Source: Cycas panzhihuaensis (lineage: Eukaryota; Cycadophyta). Taken from it: a DNA stretch of 64,000 nt. Positions 22,594-36,290 of the stretch are shown piece after piece; positions within the stretch are counted from its first letter, which is position 1; each line of letters begins with the position of its first letter. The stretch spans positions 45,763,741 through 45,827,740 of the forward strand of contig CM041465.1 in NCBI GenBank assembly GCA_023213395.1, written 5' to 3'. The position numbers and the translations under genes are program-made. The notes under the pieces are model-generated. The model was not told the DNA's origin and made no database searches. It saw nothing but the letters and a program-made list of their open reading frames with translations.

Positions 22594-24670
22594 AGTTTTT
22601 TAATGTTGTTTTAATATTATATTACTATATAGGGAGCTAAAAAATTAATCTTTTTAGTAGTTTACAGGATGATGTTTGATACTACAAGTTATTAGTGTTT
22701 GGGTAGAGGTGATCCTCTATAACAATTATAGAGGCTACAAATGCTTGCTTAATTAAGGAGGGGTAGCCACTAAGAAGCTACAAATGCTTGCTTAATTAAT
22801 TTTAATGGTATAAAATATTCACAAGTTGAAGATACTTATTTAGAGTAATTTATTTACATGTTTTTGTTTCTGTACTAAACAGTGTAATATTTTTTTTTTT
22901 TAGTTTTTCTAAATCTAGAGCATATATTTATTAACTAGTAACATATAGATGTATTAAAATATTCTTCTTTTTAGCTTACTACTTTATTTATTGAGAAAAT
23001 TTTATTATTCTAATAGTGACAAGTAGGTACAAGTAGGTGACATGTAGGCATAAGTAGATGACATGTAGAGTTCAAACAAAAACCACCAAGAGGTAATGAA
23101 CAATGATTAAATGCAGAAGAAAGACCTCTATTAGTTAATAAAATGCACCTCTTTTGAAAGATTAAAGATAGATTTTTATCCTTTATTAAACATAATAAAT
23201 AATTATTAAAAGGATAATAAAATTTATAAAAGTCCTTTCTTAAGTGATTAATACCCTCTGTTAAATTGATGAGGTTAAACATGAGAAAGAAGATGCTCTA
23301 TTACTGAAGAAAATACAGTGAAAAACATAGACGAAAAGTAATGACGAGATAAAGAATGAAATACATTAAAAAGCATTGATAAAATATATTAAAAAGGTTC
23401 ATTTATTAAACTTTATGAAGGGTGGATATATCAAAATAGGAATATTCAAGAAAATATCCCAAAGTAAATATAATAATATTAAAAACATTAGAAAAAATAA
23501 ATAAAAAATTTTCAAGTTTAATGGTTGTCACACAACTTACACAAAAATGAGCAACTTGTGGCTAATAAAAATGACTAAATCTTAATAAATCAAGCATTAT
23601 TCTTTAAGTAGAGACTAGCATCCAACTCATAGCAGCCCATAGAAGTCATTTGAATGCTTAGACAAAAGAAATTTGTGCTCATTAAGTGGATTCACTCATA
23701 GAGGGTTATGTGATTAAATAAACATGCAGAGGCCAGTTTTTCTCATTTTGAGTTGAAAGAAACAAAAAGTGGGTTATAGATTCATCACAAAGGATAGTAT
23801 ATATGATTTCACTATGATCTAAGAGCCACAAGAAGTAGAAGAAAGTGAAATAGAGCAAAACAATTAGCCAAACAATGTGAAAATTCAGTCAAACAAACCC
23901 TATTCAACATGAGATCAAAATATCTGATATGCAAACTAATTACAAATCTAATGAGGCAACATGTATGATGTAATAACAAAATACATAGCTAGATTTATTC
24001 TCCATTAAGAAAAATTTACTCATAGAAGGAAATCATGAACATAGTAGGGAGATAACCATTTCTACATGCACAATGATGAAAGATAGAATGAAACCCCTTA
24101 CACTAACCTATCATTCTAATCCTTGACAACCTGATAGTCTACTGGTAAAATTATTTCGAGAGGAAATAACTCTATTTGTTAAAAAAAGTGATTTTTATAG
24201 AGAGAACCATTATTATTCACTCAATTTTTTAGAATGTTCCATGGAGAATATTATTTATAAAACTTCGGATAAATTTTATTTAATGTTTTATAAAGTTTAA
24301 GTGACATTAAACTTATTTATATTTCCATTTGGAGTTTAGTGCAAAGCCCCCCTACCTTCTAGCCCCTGATCACATTGTGTTTTAGGAGCTATATCCGTTT
24401 TTGGATCATCCAAAGTTAGTTTTTAGAAAGTGAATATACCATGGCATATGATTTTTTGAGATCTACAATATAGTAATGGTCATATAAATTAATTTAGAAT
24501 AAAATTTTGGTTAATATTTTTTTTTTTCCTGGCATATTCTGAATATTTACAAGTAGACTAAGGCACCAAATTTGATCATATTAGCTACCTGCATGTTGGC
24601 CAATGTTATTTACACCTTTATTCTTCTATTTATGTTCTTATTTAGTTATTTTTAAATTGTTTTTATTTTG
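22594..24670 (+). other. Leader and 5' interior of copia F, no gene seen
   Basis: About 2 kb between the primer site and the first gag-like sequence. This is unusually long for copia, so it may contain an unrecognised old insertion or a long leader. A tandem short repeat (CAAGTAGGTGACATGTAGG-like, about 23,028-23,068) and a 33-base direct repeat (about 22,737-22,798, ACAAATGCTTGCTTAATTAA) lie within it. Confidence 0.5.
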
Positions 24671-24679
24671 TTTAAAATG

Positions 24680-25560
24680 GCTTCTAAAGAAAGCATAATG
24701 GGAATTGTCATAAAAAATTTACTAATCCTAAAAATTACATAATCTTGAAACATCAGATGCATAATTTCTTTCACCTAAAGGATCTTTGAAAATATTTTGA
24801 TAATTCTATGATGGAAAAGGATGTCAATAAGACCATTGGTTATAAAAATTAATTGAAGATAGATGTTGACTTTAACAGTGATTATCAATCAAAGATGAAG
24901 ATTACATTTAGATTTCTTAGTTTATCAATCAATGGTAATATTATTTTGAACATTAGGGATGCTACTATACTGAAGCAAATATGAGACACAAGTATGAACC
25001 TATTTAAGAGCACATGACATGAGAGCCCTCAACTTATAGAGTTAATTACACATATTAAAGATGACAAGAAACATAGTGGATTTCATGAGGCAAGTTAGAT
25101 TAATTCAAGATTAATTATTAACAATGTGAGAGATCATTCTTGATTCATAAGTTATAGCTAATATGATGAGGAGTCTTTACTCCCATATGAGAACTTCACA
25201 ACTACATTGACATTATTAGACAAATTATCCACTTTAGTGATTGGATCTTTAGAATTGCCACTTATGGAATATAAGTAGAAACTAAAGTATATACATGGTA
25301 AATCTTCTGGAGCACTGGCAACAAAGTTTAAAGGCAAAAGGGCTTATATTTTAAAGACAAATATACCATCTAAAATTATAATTAAAAAGGGAAAATAAGG
25401 ACCATCAAAGGGACAATACAGGCCTAAATGTTATCATTATAGAAAGTTAGGTCACATCAAAAAGGATTATTAAGTATAATAATGATAACAATAATCTCAA
25501 TAATCCTCAAATCAACCCCAACAACAAAGGCAACAACAACAACCATCTAGACAATGTGGT
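24680..25560 (+). pseudogene. Copia F gag relic
   Basis: Plus-strand protein-like sequence with many stops. It holds KYFDNSMMEKDVNKTIGYKN, INNVRDHS and LLPYENFTTTLTLLDKL, typical of a copia UBN2-type gag. A zinc knuckle near 25,415-25,470 has degenerated to YHYRKLGHIKKDY, two of its cysteines now Tyr. A Gln-rich run (about 25,500-25,560) follows, as in many gag C-termini. Confidence 0.6.
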
Positions 25561-26900
25561 CATATGATAGACTTAGCTAAGGAAACATCAAATACAATCA
25601 CAACACAATTATTTGTTACCACATACAAAATTGGTTCTATTATACTAAATGTTTAGTTTATTGATTTAGGTACATCAAAACACATAACAGGAAGTTTGGA
25701 ATAGTTCAACAAAATGTGATAAATATATCAAAAAGTTACTATTAGGGATGACGCCAACTTATTTGTAATTGAAATTAGAAAAGTACCATTCACTTTACTA
25801 AATAATGATAAATGAGATCTAGAGAATGTCTTGTAAGTACATAATTTAAAGGTAAATCTTGTTTTAGTTGGTGAAATTAAACAATAAGATATGATTGTAA
25901 TGTTTGCTCAAGGATAGTATATAATTTGAGATAAATAGAATAAGATTGTAACAATAGGACTGAGAGAAAATAATATGCATAAATTATAAGGATACTCTTA
26001 TATACAAAAAACATTCTTTATCGTATCACTTAAGAAATAATTACGGCATGAAAGAATAGATTGATTGAATTACTCTAGTTTCCAATAAATGTATAAATTA
26101 AAAATGGTATATGGTCTACTTTGATTGATAATAAAAATTACTTATATGAACCTTGTATTTTTAGCAAGTAGCACGTGGAGCCATTTTCAAAGAAGAAAGC
26201 ATAGAGAGTGAAAAAAAGGTTAAGTTAAGGTTTTTCCATTGAAGGAAAATCACAAACCTTCACTTATTTTAAATAGTTTAAGGAGTTAGCAAAGAATGAA
26301 AGTGGATACAAGATTAATGTCCTATAATTAATAATGGTAGAGAGTACACTTCAAATGAAATCATCTAGTTCTATAATGATCATGGAATTCAGAGGTGGTT
26401 TGGTACTACTTATATACCTCAACAAATTAGAGTTACTCAAAGGATGAATAGAACTTTGGTTGAAAAAACCAAAGTAGTTATGAAAGATAAGGATGCATCT
26501 AATTTCTTATAGGTTGAAGCTATAAATATAACAACATATCTAATAAATAGAAGTACTACAAAGGCAATAAAGAACTTTACCCCTAAGGAAGTTTATTCAA
26601 ATAGGAAACCAATAATAAGTCATCTAAGAATATTTGAATGTAATGTGTACATATATATTCTAAAGGAAAAACTACAAAAGTTGGATGATAAAAATATAAA
26701 GTATATCCTTGTAGGATATCCTAAATAAAGTAAAACATATAGAGATTATGAGTTGTCTCCTCAAAAAGTTTATATAACATGTGATATAATTTTTCAAGAA
26801 GATAAAACTCATAATATTGATTCAATTGAGGTTGAAGAACCACCTAAATGTAGTACTTCATATGATACTTTTCAACTTGAATATGAATTGGTTAATATAT
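25561..26900 (+). pseudogene. Copia F protease and integrase relic
   Basis: The protease active-site region reads FIDLGTSKHITG at about 25,670-25,705, so Asp-Ser-Gly has become Asp-Leu-Gly. Integrase follows with many stops: WSHFQRRKHRE-like, a KVDTRLMSYN stretch, then WYYLYTSTN and SYSKDE-type sequence where TPQQNGVxERxNRT belongs. KAIKNFTPKEVYSNRKP-like and HLRIFECNVY-like blocks close the domain near 26,650. Confidence 0.6.
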
Positions 26901-27119
26901 GAAATGAAGTAAAATTATAATTTTTTTAGTTTCTACAAATAAAATTTGAAAAGATACTAAAGAGAGAACTAAAGGCAAATCTAAGAAAAGAGTTTGATTT
27001 AACACCTTCATCTTCAAAGAAGAAGCTTCTAAAATGGTATACCAAAATGATGGAGGACATTAAAAGATTGTTACTTGATCTAAAGGAATGTAGAAATAAA
27101 AAATACAACCTTCTGAATA

Positions 27120-27918
27120 GGAGAATATAGCTCTTATGGCATATGTGTTGGATTCAAGTGAACCATCCATAATTGAAGATGCGATCAAAGAGCAAAAGTG
27201 GGATGAAGTTATGGAATCTAAAATCTAAGCTATCAAAAAGAACCATACATGGGATTTGATTGAATTCCTTATTGGCAAGTATGTAAAAGAATCTAAAAGG
27301 AAAAAATTTAAATTAAATAAATTTATAAATAAATATAAAGCTTGACTTATAATGAAAGGCTTCAAGTAGCTAGAAGGGATCAACTACCAAAAAACACTCA
27401 TTCTTATTGTAAAAATTAATATTATTTAAGTGATTATGGTAATAGTTATATAATTTAATTGGAAACTACACTAGATGGACATGAAAAGTGCATTTTGAAT
27501 GGGAATTTATATGAAGAAGTCTATATGGAGCAGTCACTTAACTTTGTTGAAAAAGGCCTTGTATGGCTTGGATCGGATGCATGGGCCTACTTATTGAAAG
27601 CCATTCTGCGGTTTCAGCTTCTTAGTATGAAATGATTGATTAATACTTTCTAAAGAATAGATTTTAATGTTTTCCAACTGACTCAAATCTTTATATCAAA
27701 CAAGAAAATGTTAATATCATGTTTGCGGTGTTATACATTAGTGATCTACTAATCATACATAATGATATCACAATGATATCAAATGTAAAATTAGGCTTGA
27801 GTCATTTCTTTGAGATAAAGGATCTAAGAACTCTACACTACTTCCTTGGTATGGAAATATATCAAAGGCCTAAACATACCTTTACAATACATGTAAAATA
27901 CTTTAAAAAAAATTGAAG
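27120..27918 (+). pseudogene. Copia F reverse transcriptase relic
   Basis: Starts with EDAIKEQKWDEVMESKI and KKNHTWDLIEF, the usual entry into copia RT. It continues through KGFKQLEGIN-like and MDMKSAF-like blocks. The catalytic YVDD is degraded to YISD in LYISDLLIIHNDITM (65-codon open stretch from 27,719). LHYFLGMEIYQRPKHTFTI then closes the palm. Confidence 0.75.
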
Positions 27919-28686
27919 AAATTTATTATGGATAATTGTAAACATGTACCTACCTACATAAAGACAAGTTCTCGATCAACAACTAAAAATAGTAGAGCAA
28001 ATGTTGATTCAACTTTGTATACATAACTTGTGGGAAGTTTAATATACTTGATCACTAGTAAACTTGATATTTCTTTTGTAGTTGGAATAGTATCCATATT
28101 TATAATAACACCAAAATAGGTTCACTAGAAAAGTTATAAAAAGAATCCTCAAATACTTGAAAGGGATGATTCAATATAGAATTAAATTTCATCGTAACAA
28201 TAATTTTAAGTTGACATAATTTATAAATTCTAATTAGGCTAAATATGAAAATAGTAGAAGGTCAACTTCTAGATATTATTTTAGTTTGGGATTAACTACT
28301 ATTACATGGAGTAGTAAAAAGTAATCAAATATTACTTTATCCTTAACTAAAGTATAATATAAGGCTACAAATGCAACATATACTGAAGCCCTTTTATTAT
28401 GATAAATCCTAAAGGACATAGAACTGCCACAATTAGAACTAACTATCTTATATTGTGACAATCAAAGTACCTTGAAAATTCTAAAAAATCCTACGTACCA
28501 TACTCACACCAAATGTATTAAGGTACACCATTACTTTATTTAATAATTGATTAAAAAAGGTATAATAGAGATAGTGTATAAGCCAACAGAAGAATAATTA
28601 GCTAACATCTTCACCAAACCACTAGGACATAAAAGATTTTAGACTTTCAAGAATAATTTAGGTGTTAAAAAAATAAAATAAATATT
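27919..28686 (+). pseudogene. Copia F RNase H relic
   Basis: Plus-strand pieces read LITSKLDISFVVGIVS, then RTATIRTNYLIL-like and SHQMY-like segments matching the copia RNase H tail. The closing block appears as a degenerate ...HLHQTTRT... stretch before the polypurine tract. Stops are frequent. Confidence 0.65.
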
Positions 28687-28694
28687 AAGGGGGA
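28687..28694 (+). other. Polypurine tract of F
   Basis: AAGGGGGA lies directly upstream of the 3' LTR. Confidence 0.8.
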
Positions 28695-28695
28695 T

Positions 28696-29031
28696 TGTTG
28701 ATGTTAATGCTTATTTGTAGCTTGTAACTTATTTCATGAGCCTTCCTTTAATATTTTATATTATATTAGATTTTAGAATTATTTAATTGTTATGTGAATG
28801 ATGAGTCATCAAGGGTTATAACTCTCACATCACATGTGTCACATAGTTAGGGGTTAGATTCCTTTTAGAATTTGTATTTATGTACATGTTATGCACTATT
28901 GAATTTAATGAGAGATTATTTTACTTTTAGATTTTATCATTAATATGAATCCAATTTTAATATTAATTTAATAGTGAATCTTGTAAAATCAAGTCTCCAT
29001 TCTTGTTAGATATAATGTTTAATAGCTCACA
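28696..29031 (+). repeat. 3' LTR of copia F
   Basis: 336 bp from TGTTGATG to GCTCACA, the partner of 22,244-22,580. Confidence 0.9.
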
Positions 29032-29036
29032 GAAAG
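29032..29036. repeat. Right target duplication of F (GAAAG)
   Basis: Four of five bases match the AAAAG at 22,239-22,243. Confidence 0.5.
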
Positions 29037-29463
29037 AGTATATGAATGATTTCTCTACTTAGGATTGGTATATCTATAATGATTTAATTAAGTATTAGTA
29101 CATCAAGCTAAGGCTTATAACATTCATACTTGTTTCTTTCTTTGGTTTATTTGATAGACTATTGGCTAATAAATTCAATAATGAGTTGGTGCTTTTTATA
29201 TGAAGTATCATTCCTATCTTCATAACCCATATAATACTATTTTGCCAGTACATCCCATAGATAGCGAGTAGTATTATTTACATTTTTTTTTTACTTTCTT
29301 CTCTATGCATTATTCCATTAGTAAGATTTGTTTAGATATTAGATTAGGAGTTACAAGCTTAGGTGTTACTTTTTACATATAGTAATCCTTATTTTGTTTT
29401 ATCACAATCTTTATTCTTTAATTATTTATAAAGGGAAATTACCCTTTAAAGTTAAAGAAGTTA

Positions 29464-30735
29464 TTGGAAAATTATTCCAAGACTTCTTATTGTTTTGGTG
29501 AATTTGTTTACCTTTGTGAGACTAATTATATGAAGGTAATAAATTTCTTAATAATAGACTTCATTACAAAGTTGCCCAAGACAAAAGGGAAGGATATCAT
29601 ATTTATAATCATGGATCATTTCACAAGGTATGGCCACTTTATTCTTATGCACTAGACCTATAATGCCCTACAAGTACCTAAAATATTTATTAAGAATATT
29701 TACAAATTACATAGGCTTCCTAAGAAGGTCATCTTCAATAAAGACCCCAATTTCACTAGTAATTTTTAGAAAGAAGTTTTTAGACTAGTAAGAACAAAAC
29801 TCACTATAAGCACAACATACCACATTTTAAAAAATAGGTAAATAAAAATAGTTAATAAATATTTAGAAGTATACTTGCATTGTTTTGTAAGGGATAATAA
29901 AATTAAATAAGTGAAATGGACTTTTGTAACTCAATATTAGTATAATGCAAATTAACACTTGATATTTTAGATAACCCCCCTTTATAGCACTATATAGGCA
30001 TTAGGCTCTAATAACAATTACTTACTTATAATTAGTTACATGTGTTCTAGAAGCCTAAGAAATGATTTAATAAGCTAAATAAATACTCAACGAGCTAAAA
30101 AAATAGCTATGATAATGTAAGGAATGGAATGAAATAATAAGCAAATTGGCACTAAATAGAAAGAGAATTTATGATTGGAAATTGGGTATATGTATGCTTG
30201 TAATTTTATAAACAAGCATAACTCAAAGGTGTGCCTCAATTCTACGAGTCATTCTAGATATGAAAATGGATAGACAAGGTTGTGTATGCACTTGACTTAC
30301 CTTCCCATAATCAAATCCATGATGTATTTTGTTTTTCAAATCTAAAGAAGAAAGTAAGCCCCAACATTAGCCCTTCAAAAGAATTATTAGTCAAGTAGTC
30401 TTGGCACCATAGTGCATCCTTGAGTCCCAACAAAAAAAAACATCAATTTATAATTAGAACAAAATATCTCATCAAATTAAAAGGTTTACTACTCAAAGAT
30501 GTAATATGGGATTCATAGGAGTCCATTGGCAACTATTATGAGATTTGTGGACAAAACTTCTTCATTAATAAGGGAGGGCACATTGCAACCCTATAACCAA
30601 AAGAAACTAACACAACATAAAATAATTATTAAAGGGGTGGCAGTTTGTGACAATGGCTATCTATCATCATCTCATCTTGGATTATTTTTTATAATTTATA
30701 CCCTTCTTAAGGTGGAGGGCATTGTACTTTAAATT
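29464..30735 (+). pseudogene. Gypsy integrase relic with C-terminal tail
   Basis: Opens with a 63-codon stretch including IIDFITKLPKTKGKDIIF and IMDHFTRYGHFIL, the first catalytic block of a gypsy integrase. LHRLPKKVIFNKDPNFTSNF then takes the place of the SDRD block. The TAYHPQTDGQTEVVN-type block survives as TYHILKNR, a stop, and IKIVNKYLEVYLHCFV. The position of the catalytic Glu is Lys here (AAA, 29,845-29,847). A tail near 30,600-30,735 (HLGLFFIIYTLLKVEG) resembles the end of gypsy pol. Old and full of stops. Confidence 0.7.
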
Positions 30736-32580
30736 TTCATATTAATTTATCTAATCTTTGTTCATTTCCATTAATTGTTGGGTTTTACTTTAATTCATGC
30801 TTACCATAGATTTAGTGCATAGGGTAGTCCTTTAACCATAACCATCACCATTGTGATACTAACTAGCATTATTCATGAATAAGATAATATGTTATAAAGT
30901 GTAATTAGAAGGCTTTGGAATAAATTTTAGGGAAATCAATTTTTTATTATTTTGAAGGGGGTCAATGACCATTGGTTACTAAGTATATACCAAATAATAC
31001 TCAATCAAAGCATCTTCTTCATCATAATTATATTTCACACTTAGGTTTAAAAAAGTCTCCATGGGTGAGGTTGTGAATGTGTTGTAGCTAGCTTATTTAT
31101 CACATATTAATACCATGGCATTAGTGAGATTGTGAGATATGTAAACAAGTTGTAAATTACATATTTAAGTGTATATCTTGTCAAACAAAATAGATATTCA
31201 TTTTTACTAGATCTGGTAATAAAGGAGGGAAAAAAGAGTCAAAAGAAAAATTACAAAATGGAAATTTAATGGTAAATGATGGAACAAAAATGTCCTTGGA
31301 CCATATAGTTATTCATGGTTTTGATTTTGATTCATAAGTATATAAAATTTGAGTAATTAAATTTATCAATTGGAGTCATGTATTAAAGGAAGTCAAAAAA
31401 TTGTATGTGTAGAATGTTACTCACAAACAACATTCATGCAAATGCAACTACATAAGTCAAGAAAAAATTAAATATATATTAAAGCCATTATGGAGGTGAA
31501 TTCATTATAATATAGTTGCTATTGTTCATAGGTATTTAGCATCTTCCATTCACATCTTACTATGTTAGTTTGATTAACAATAACCTTAGTAACAAATTGC
31601 GATCTCTATATATATCGATTATGGATTATTGCATGCATAACCATTATTGAATGCCCATTTAGGTGACATCCAACTCTACCTTTTCCGTGAAGCGTAAGCT
31701 TACTTCTATTGTAACTTTCACATGCATGGATCAATATAATTTACCTTGTCTTTAATTATATTTTGAGTGACTAATCATAAACACTGAAAAGGTGGTTCCA
31801 TATTGTTACTTATTAATGCCAACATTGTGGTTGGATTTTAGTACGATTAGGGATTTGTTGATTTTAAATATGGAGGGAAGATTATTGATTGGCACTTTCT
31901 ACGTAAAAACCATATGCAAATAGATATCTCAATAGTCAGTGGAACCTATAACTCATCACTCTTACTAATGCTTTATCAGAAAGGCATTTAGTTTGGGGTG
32001 GTAAAGTAGCAAGTGGGATTTTCCATTCTTGGTTACATTTGTAGTATTTTGGAATATTCTACCAATCTATGCAAAGTATTATTTATTTATAAGTGGGATT
32101 ATAATTAATTGATAATGCCAAGTATATTAGTTTTTTACACCCAATATTAACTTGAATTATATAAGGGAAAATTGTATCCCATGGATAAGGAGATAACTAA
32201 GGGTCATTTATTGGTATATTATTACAATAAGTGATTCCATGACAAAGAGGGTCAAGAATTAAAGAAGGATAATGAGTTAAAAAATGATGGCAAGTAAGAA
32301 TCACAAAATTCAAGAGTTCATTCCTATGGCTTAGCCCTCATACAAGTAATAATCATACTACGATCAAAATATGCTAAAGAAACACATAAAACACAAATAC
32401 AAAACATATAAGAATAAGATGCTAGAAAGGAAGAGCCCACTTGTGAGCAATCCAAAGAAGAATCCATTGATGTATAGGGATCAAGCTAAGAAGAATTAGC
32501 ATTGAAATAGTAGGAAGAAGAATCAACCACAAAATCAGAGCAACACATTAACTCCAATGAGGTAAGTGCTATGAGTTCAA
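30736..32580. other. No recognisable gene
   Basis: AT-rich. It may include the 3' part of the gypsy relic before it. No LTR pair or RNA gene found. Confidence 0.45.
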
Positions 32581-34030
32581 ATCCTATTATGCATTCTTCT
32601 ATTTCCTTTGGTAGTTACATAGTTCCTCTTGAAGTTTTATATCATGTCTCTAGAAAATCCCACATCCCTCTCTCACCAACAGCACATGATTTATCTAATT
32701 CCTAAACCTCTTAATCCCAACCTTCTCATAAGTGAAATATTGATCCTCTTAAGACCACCCAGTTATCGTCCTCTTATCACCATGATTTATCCCTTAGGAA
32801 GTCTCTAAAAGAAAAAGTAAATCATCATTATTATTATCATATCACCCCTCATTCTCTTACTAAAAGCCCACTTTTCTTATACCTTAGCTCAATTATTTTA
32901 TGTTTTGCTTTTCACTATAAAGACTCACATTTTTTCCCTCCACCTCTCAAATCATTTATAAGCAATTCATATCCTCCATCACACCTCTCAATCATTCCTA
33001 TGCATTGCCTTATATACCTTTCCCATATGTCTTTTCCAAAACCCTTTCCCATGGGGAATACTTTGCTCAAATACCTTATTCATCCCTTATGAACCCCCTT
33101 TTCCCTTTGCTTGCCCATAGATCCCATCTCACTTACCCTTCATTAATAACACCATTACTTTTAATTCCCACATACCTTTTAGTTTGTATTTCTTCTTTAT
33201 CCATATAAGTTACTCATCAATCCCTTCATTTTACATCTCTTATCCTCTTATCAATCCTTTGTATATGCCTCTTCGTAGTTTACTTCCCAACACAACTCAT
33301 CATTATCCTATATTTCTCTTACTTCTCACATCCCTCTCTCTTACTTATATAGAATAGTTAGTGCTCTCCCTATGTCTTACTTGCCATTTCCTTGTAAATA
33401 CTCCACCTACATCATCCATTAGCCTCATCCTTAACACATATCATTTTTACCTATTATTACTTTTATTTTCACACCCTACGGATTTCCCTCATACACTCAT
33501 ATTCCCTTATCTTATTCATAATATGAATCTCTCATTTCACTCTTCAATCTCTTACATACTTCATATCTATAATGGACATCTATCATATTCCCTAAGCCTT
33601 ATATCTCACCCTTTTCCTACAATCCCTCCATGTCCCTTATGGCTTGAACCATGACCAAAGCTATATTTCCATCTTTACCTTATTACTCTTTAATTTTTAA
33701 TTTCCCCATATTATTTACCTCTAAATCCCTTCCCTGAGTTATAACTTTCCTTATCATTTCCTTATCTCTCTTTGAACCCTCATGACCCATCTCCACATGT
33801 GATGCACTCCTCTCTAATGTTTCCCTCTTGACCTCTTATCTATAAAAGGTCTTACCATCCTAACTAAACGAAACTCCACTTGCTATCCTTCTATTACGGT
33901 GATCCCCATCTATAGGACTCATACCTACGAGGCACTAAGGATACCTTCTATTCCTTGGCTTTTGTTCATATTAACCTCTTTTTCCCACTTCAAACTCATT
34001 CTCTTCTTCAACTCCCTATGGATGCAATAT
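32581..34030 (+). other. Pyrimidine-skewed tract 1
   Basis: For about 1.4 kb the plus strand is dominated by C and T, with very few G. The borders are fairly sharp: purine-rich sequence precedes 32,560 and mixed sequence resumes near 34,030. A 97-codon frame (33,361-33,654) rich in Leu, Ser, Pro and His is a by-product of this composition, not a gene. I see no simple tandem unit. Confidence 0.6.
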
Positions 34031-34739
34031 TGAAATATGATATAGGGCCTATAATAAGGTAAGCTTATAACACATAAATTTCATAATCTTTCCTATGTAA
34101 AATATTATATAAAGGTGCTCTCTAAGATAGGGGATATTTATAAGTAGGAAAAAGATAGATATCTATTACTTCAAGAAGATGATATAATGGCAACTTAAGT
34201 TTCTATGATATCTTAGCCTTAATAGGTAGTAGATTGAATATGCATATAGTCTCTTCCACGCACATGGGTGAAGCATTTCAAGGAGGGGAGGATCAAGGGA
34301 TACAAGCATTTCAAAGGTCACCATTATTATAAGTGTGGAAAAAATGAAATACTTTGAAAGTGAAGTATCTTAAGAAGGGGGGAATTATAATGAGCTCAAT
34401 ATTTAAATATAATAGTTAAAGTTGACTACAATAAAGGCCCTATTATTAAGACGATAAATATGGGAGCCCACGATACATAAATTATTATTATTTTAATTTT
34501 TTATAATAATGGGTTAATTTAATTCTTAGGCACTTCGATGCTAGCCATCTGCCTTTATTATTAATTTGAATGCTATTATTTTATTTAGTATCTAATAATT
34601 CATTACTCTATCTACTATTCATATTATTATTGTTATTTATTGGAAATTTTTCTAATATTTACATTCAATAATACTCGATGATAGTAAATGTTAATACTTA
34701 AAATGGGTAACAGACTTGCAATAATTTAATCTTATTATC
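34031..34739. other. No recognisable gene
   Basis: AT-rich spacer between a pyrimidine-skewed tract and a gypsy integrase relic. Confidence 0.45.
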
Positions 34740-35200
34740 AAATGAAAGAAAACTCAAATAAAATTATTGATTTTTTATTAAGACACCTATAAGTGACTTT
34801 AAGTTTAATTGTTAGTTTAGATTATTTTAGTTCTAAAGAATTCAAAAATCTTTATGCTAATGACAAGGACTTTGGAGCAATCTTTACAACATTGAAGAAT
34901 CAACTAATGACTATAATTAAATAGTAAAAAGATTACTATCTTGTTAATAGATTGTTCTACAAATTGCAATCCCTTTATATACCATAATTTGGGTATCATA
35001 ATAATTTAACCTAAGTTGCAACTCATTTTAAAGTAGTTAGGCACATCTAAGTGGAAAAGACAATTGCTAATTTATAGAGGTACTTCTATTAGTCAAAGAT
35101 CTCTAGGGGGAAGAAAGGCTTTCTCAAAATTTATACGGGAATGATGAGGGTCATCATTTTATAAGAGGGAGAAGGTTTGAATTGGATCTAGAATAAAGGC
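34740..35200 (+). pseudogene. Gypsy RNase H end and integrase N-terminal relic
   Basis: One plus-strand frame reads FKNLYANDKDFGAIFTTLKN, then YYLVNRLFYKLQSLYIP. It continues with VATHFKVVRHI and EKTIANL, a stop and RYFY. This matches the segment between RNase H and the HHCC zinc-binding domain of gypsy pol (a YANDxDF block, an LCIP-like block, then the His pair and FYWP). The zinc ligands are partly lost. The catalytic core does not follow recognisably. Confidence 0.6.
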
Positions 35201-36290
35201 TAGGAAGAATTTAGAGAGTAAGCGTTAGTTTATATATTAAAAAAATCATAAACAAAAAATACACCAAACAAAAATAGAAGATAAAATGTACCCTAAATTT
35301 TAGGGCCTATAAATTTCAAACAACAAAAAATTTAAAGTAGATATCTGAAGGAAATTTATATCTCTTGAAGAGTGGATGTGCTTAAAGTTTATGATCATTA
35401 AAAAAAGGCACTTCTAGAGGGAGTTATGCCCTTTATAATTGGACTTAATTTTTATAGTTTCAAGAACATTGCATCATTTTGAGTAGAGTTTGGTAACATA
35501 TCCTTTTCATTATTTTATAGTTTATGTGGTGGCCTATACCTACCCAATCTCATCTTTAAAAATCAAGGATAATGGTAGCAATCACTTAGAGAAATTTATG
35601 ATTGAGTTAATGACTCTAATAAGGGCAAAATATGTGTGATTTTGGGAGAATAAGGGAGAGGGCTCAAGGGTATTCTAAGTTTTTTATGTGAAAAAAAAGC
35701 TTGAAGCTCTTTATCCTCTTAGGCTCTAGTGTTCTATTATAGGCATGGGCTATACATTCCAATAGTCTTTTTCTTATTTCTTTTGAATACAATAAAATAA
35801 TCTAGAACTAGGATTTAGTTTTTTAACACATTGTAGGTGCATAATTTATTCTAGCATTAGAAAACTCATACATAATTAAGTTAATATTTTATTTGGTGTT
35901 ATAGCTTATTTTGGACCACCTAATGGGCTTCATGTATTTCTATGTATGAATAGTTATGACCCACTTTATCTTTTTTTATTCTCGCCATTCATGTTGTTCA
36001 TGTTATGACCTCCACTTTTTTAGTAATTGTGATGCTTATGTATATTGATGTAATTACTCGTGAGATATCAAAACAAATACACAATACATAACATCCACAC
36101 AAATATCCAATAAACTTTGCAACTAGGATCTTTAAACAACTAAGAGGGCGTAACCTCTTTTTATTATATAACAAAGATTTTATATACAAAGATACATTTA
36201 TATGTTTATATTTACATTAACCCATAGGAACATATAAGTGATTATAGGTCTTTATAATAATATATAAAAGAATTAGTTACAATCATGCAT
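35201..36290. other. No recognisable gene
   Basis: AT-rich old sequence. A 63-codon minus-strand frame at 35,998-36,189 has no known motif and is probably chance. Confidence 0.45.

Larger units (their letters stand above)
22244..29031 (+). mobile_element. Old full-length Ty1/copia element F
   Basis: Two LTRs of about 336 bp in direct orientation flank a 6.1-kb interior. The interior reads gag, protease, integrase, reverse transcriptase and RNase H in that order on the plus strand, the Ty1/copia order. The LTRs differ at roughly one position in seven by eye, far more than the LTRs of H, so F is much older. The interior is full of TAA/TAG/TGA codons at former Gln and Trp positions. Confidence 0.9.

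Noticed and set aside
33361-33654. 97-codon plus-strand frame rich in Leu, Ser, Pro and His
   Set aside because: It lies inside a pyrimidine-skewed tract where stop codons are rare by composition; no motif.
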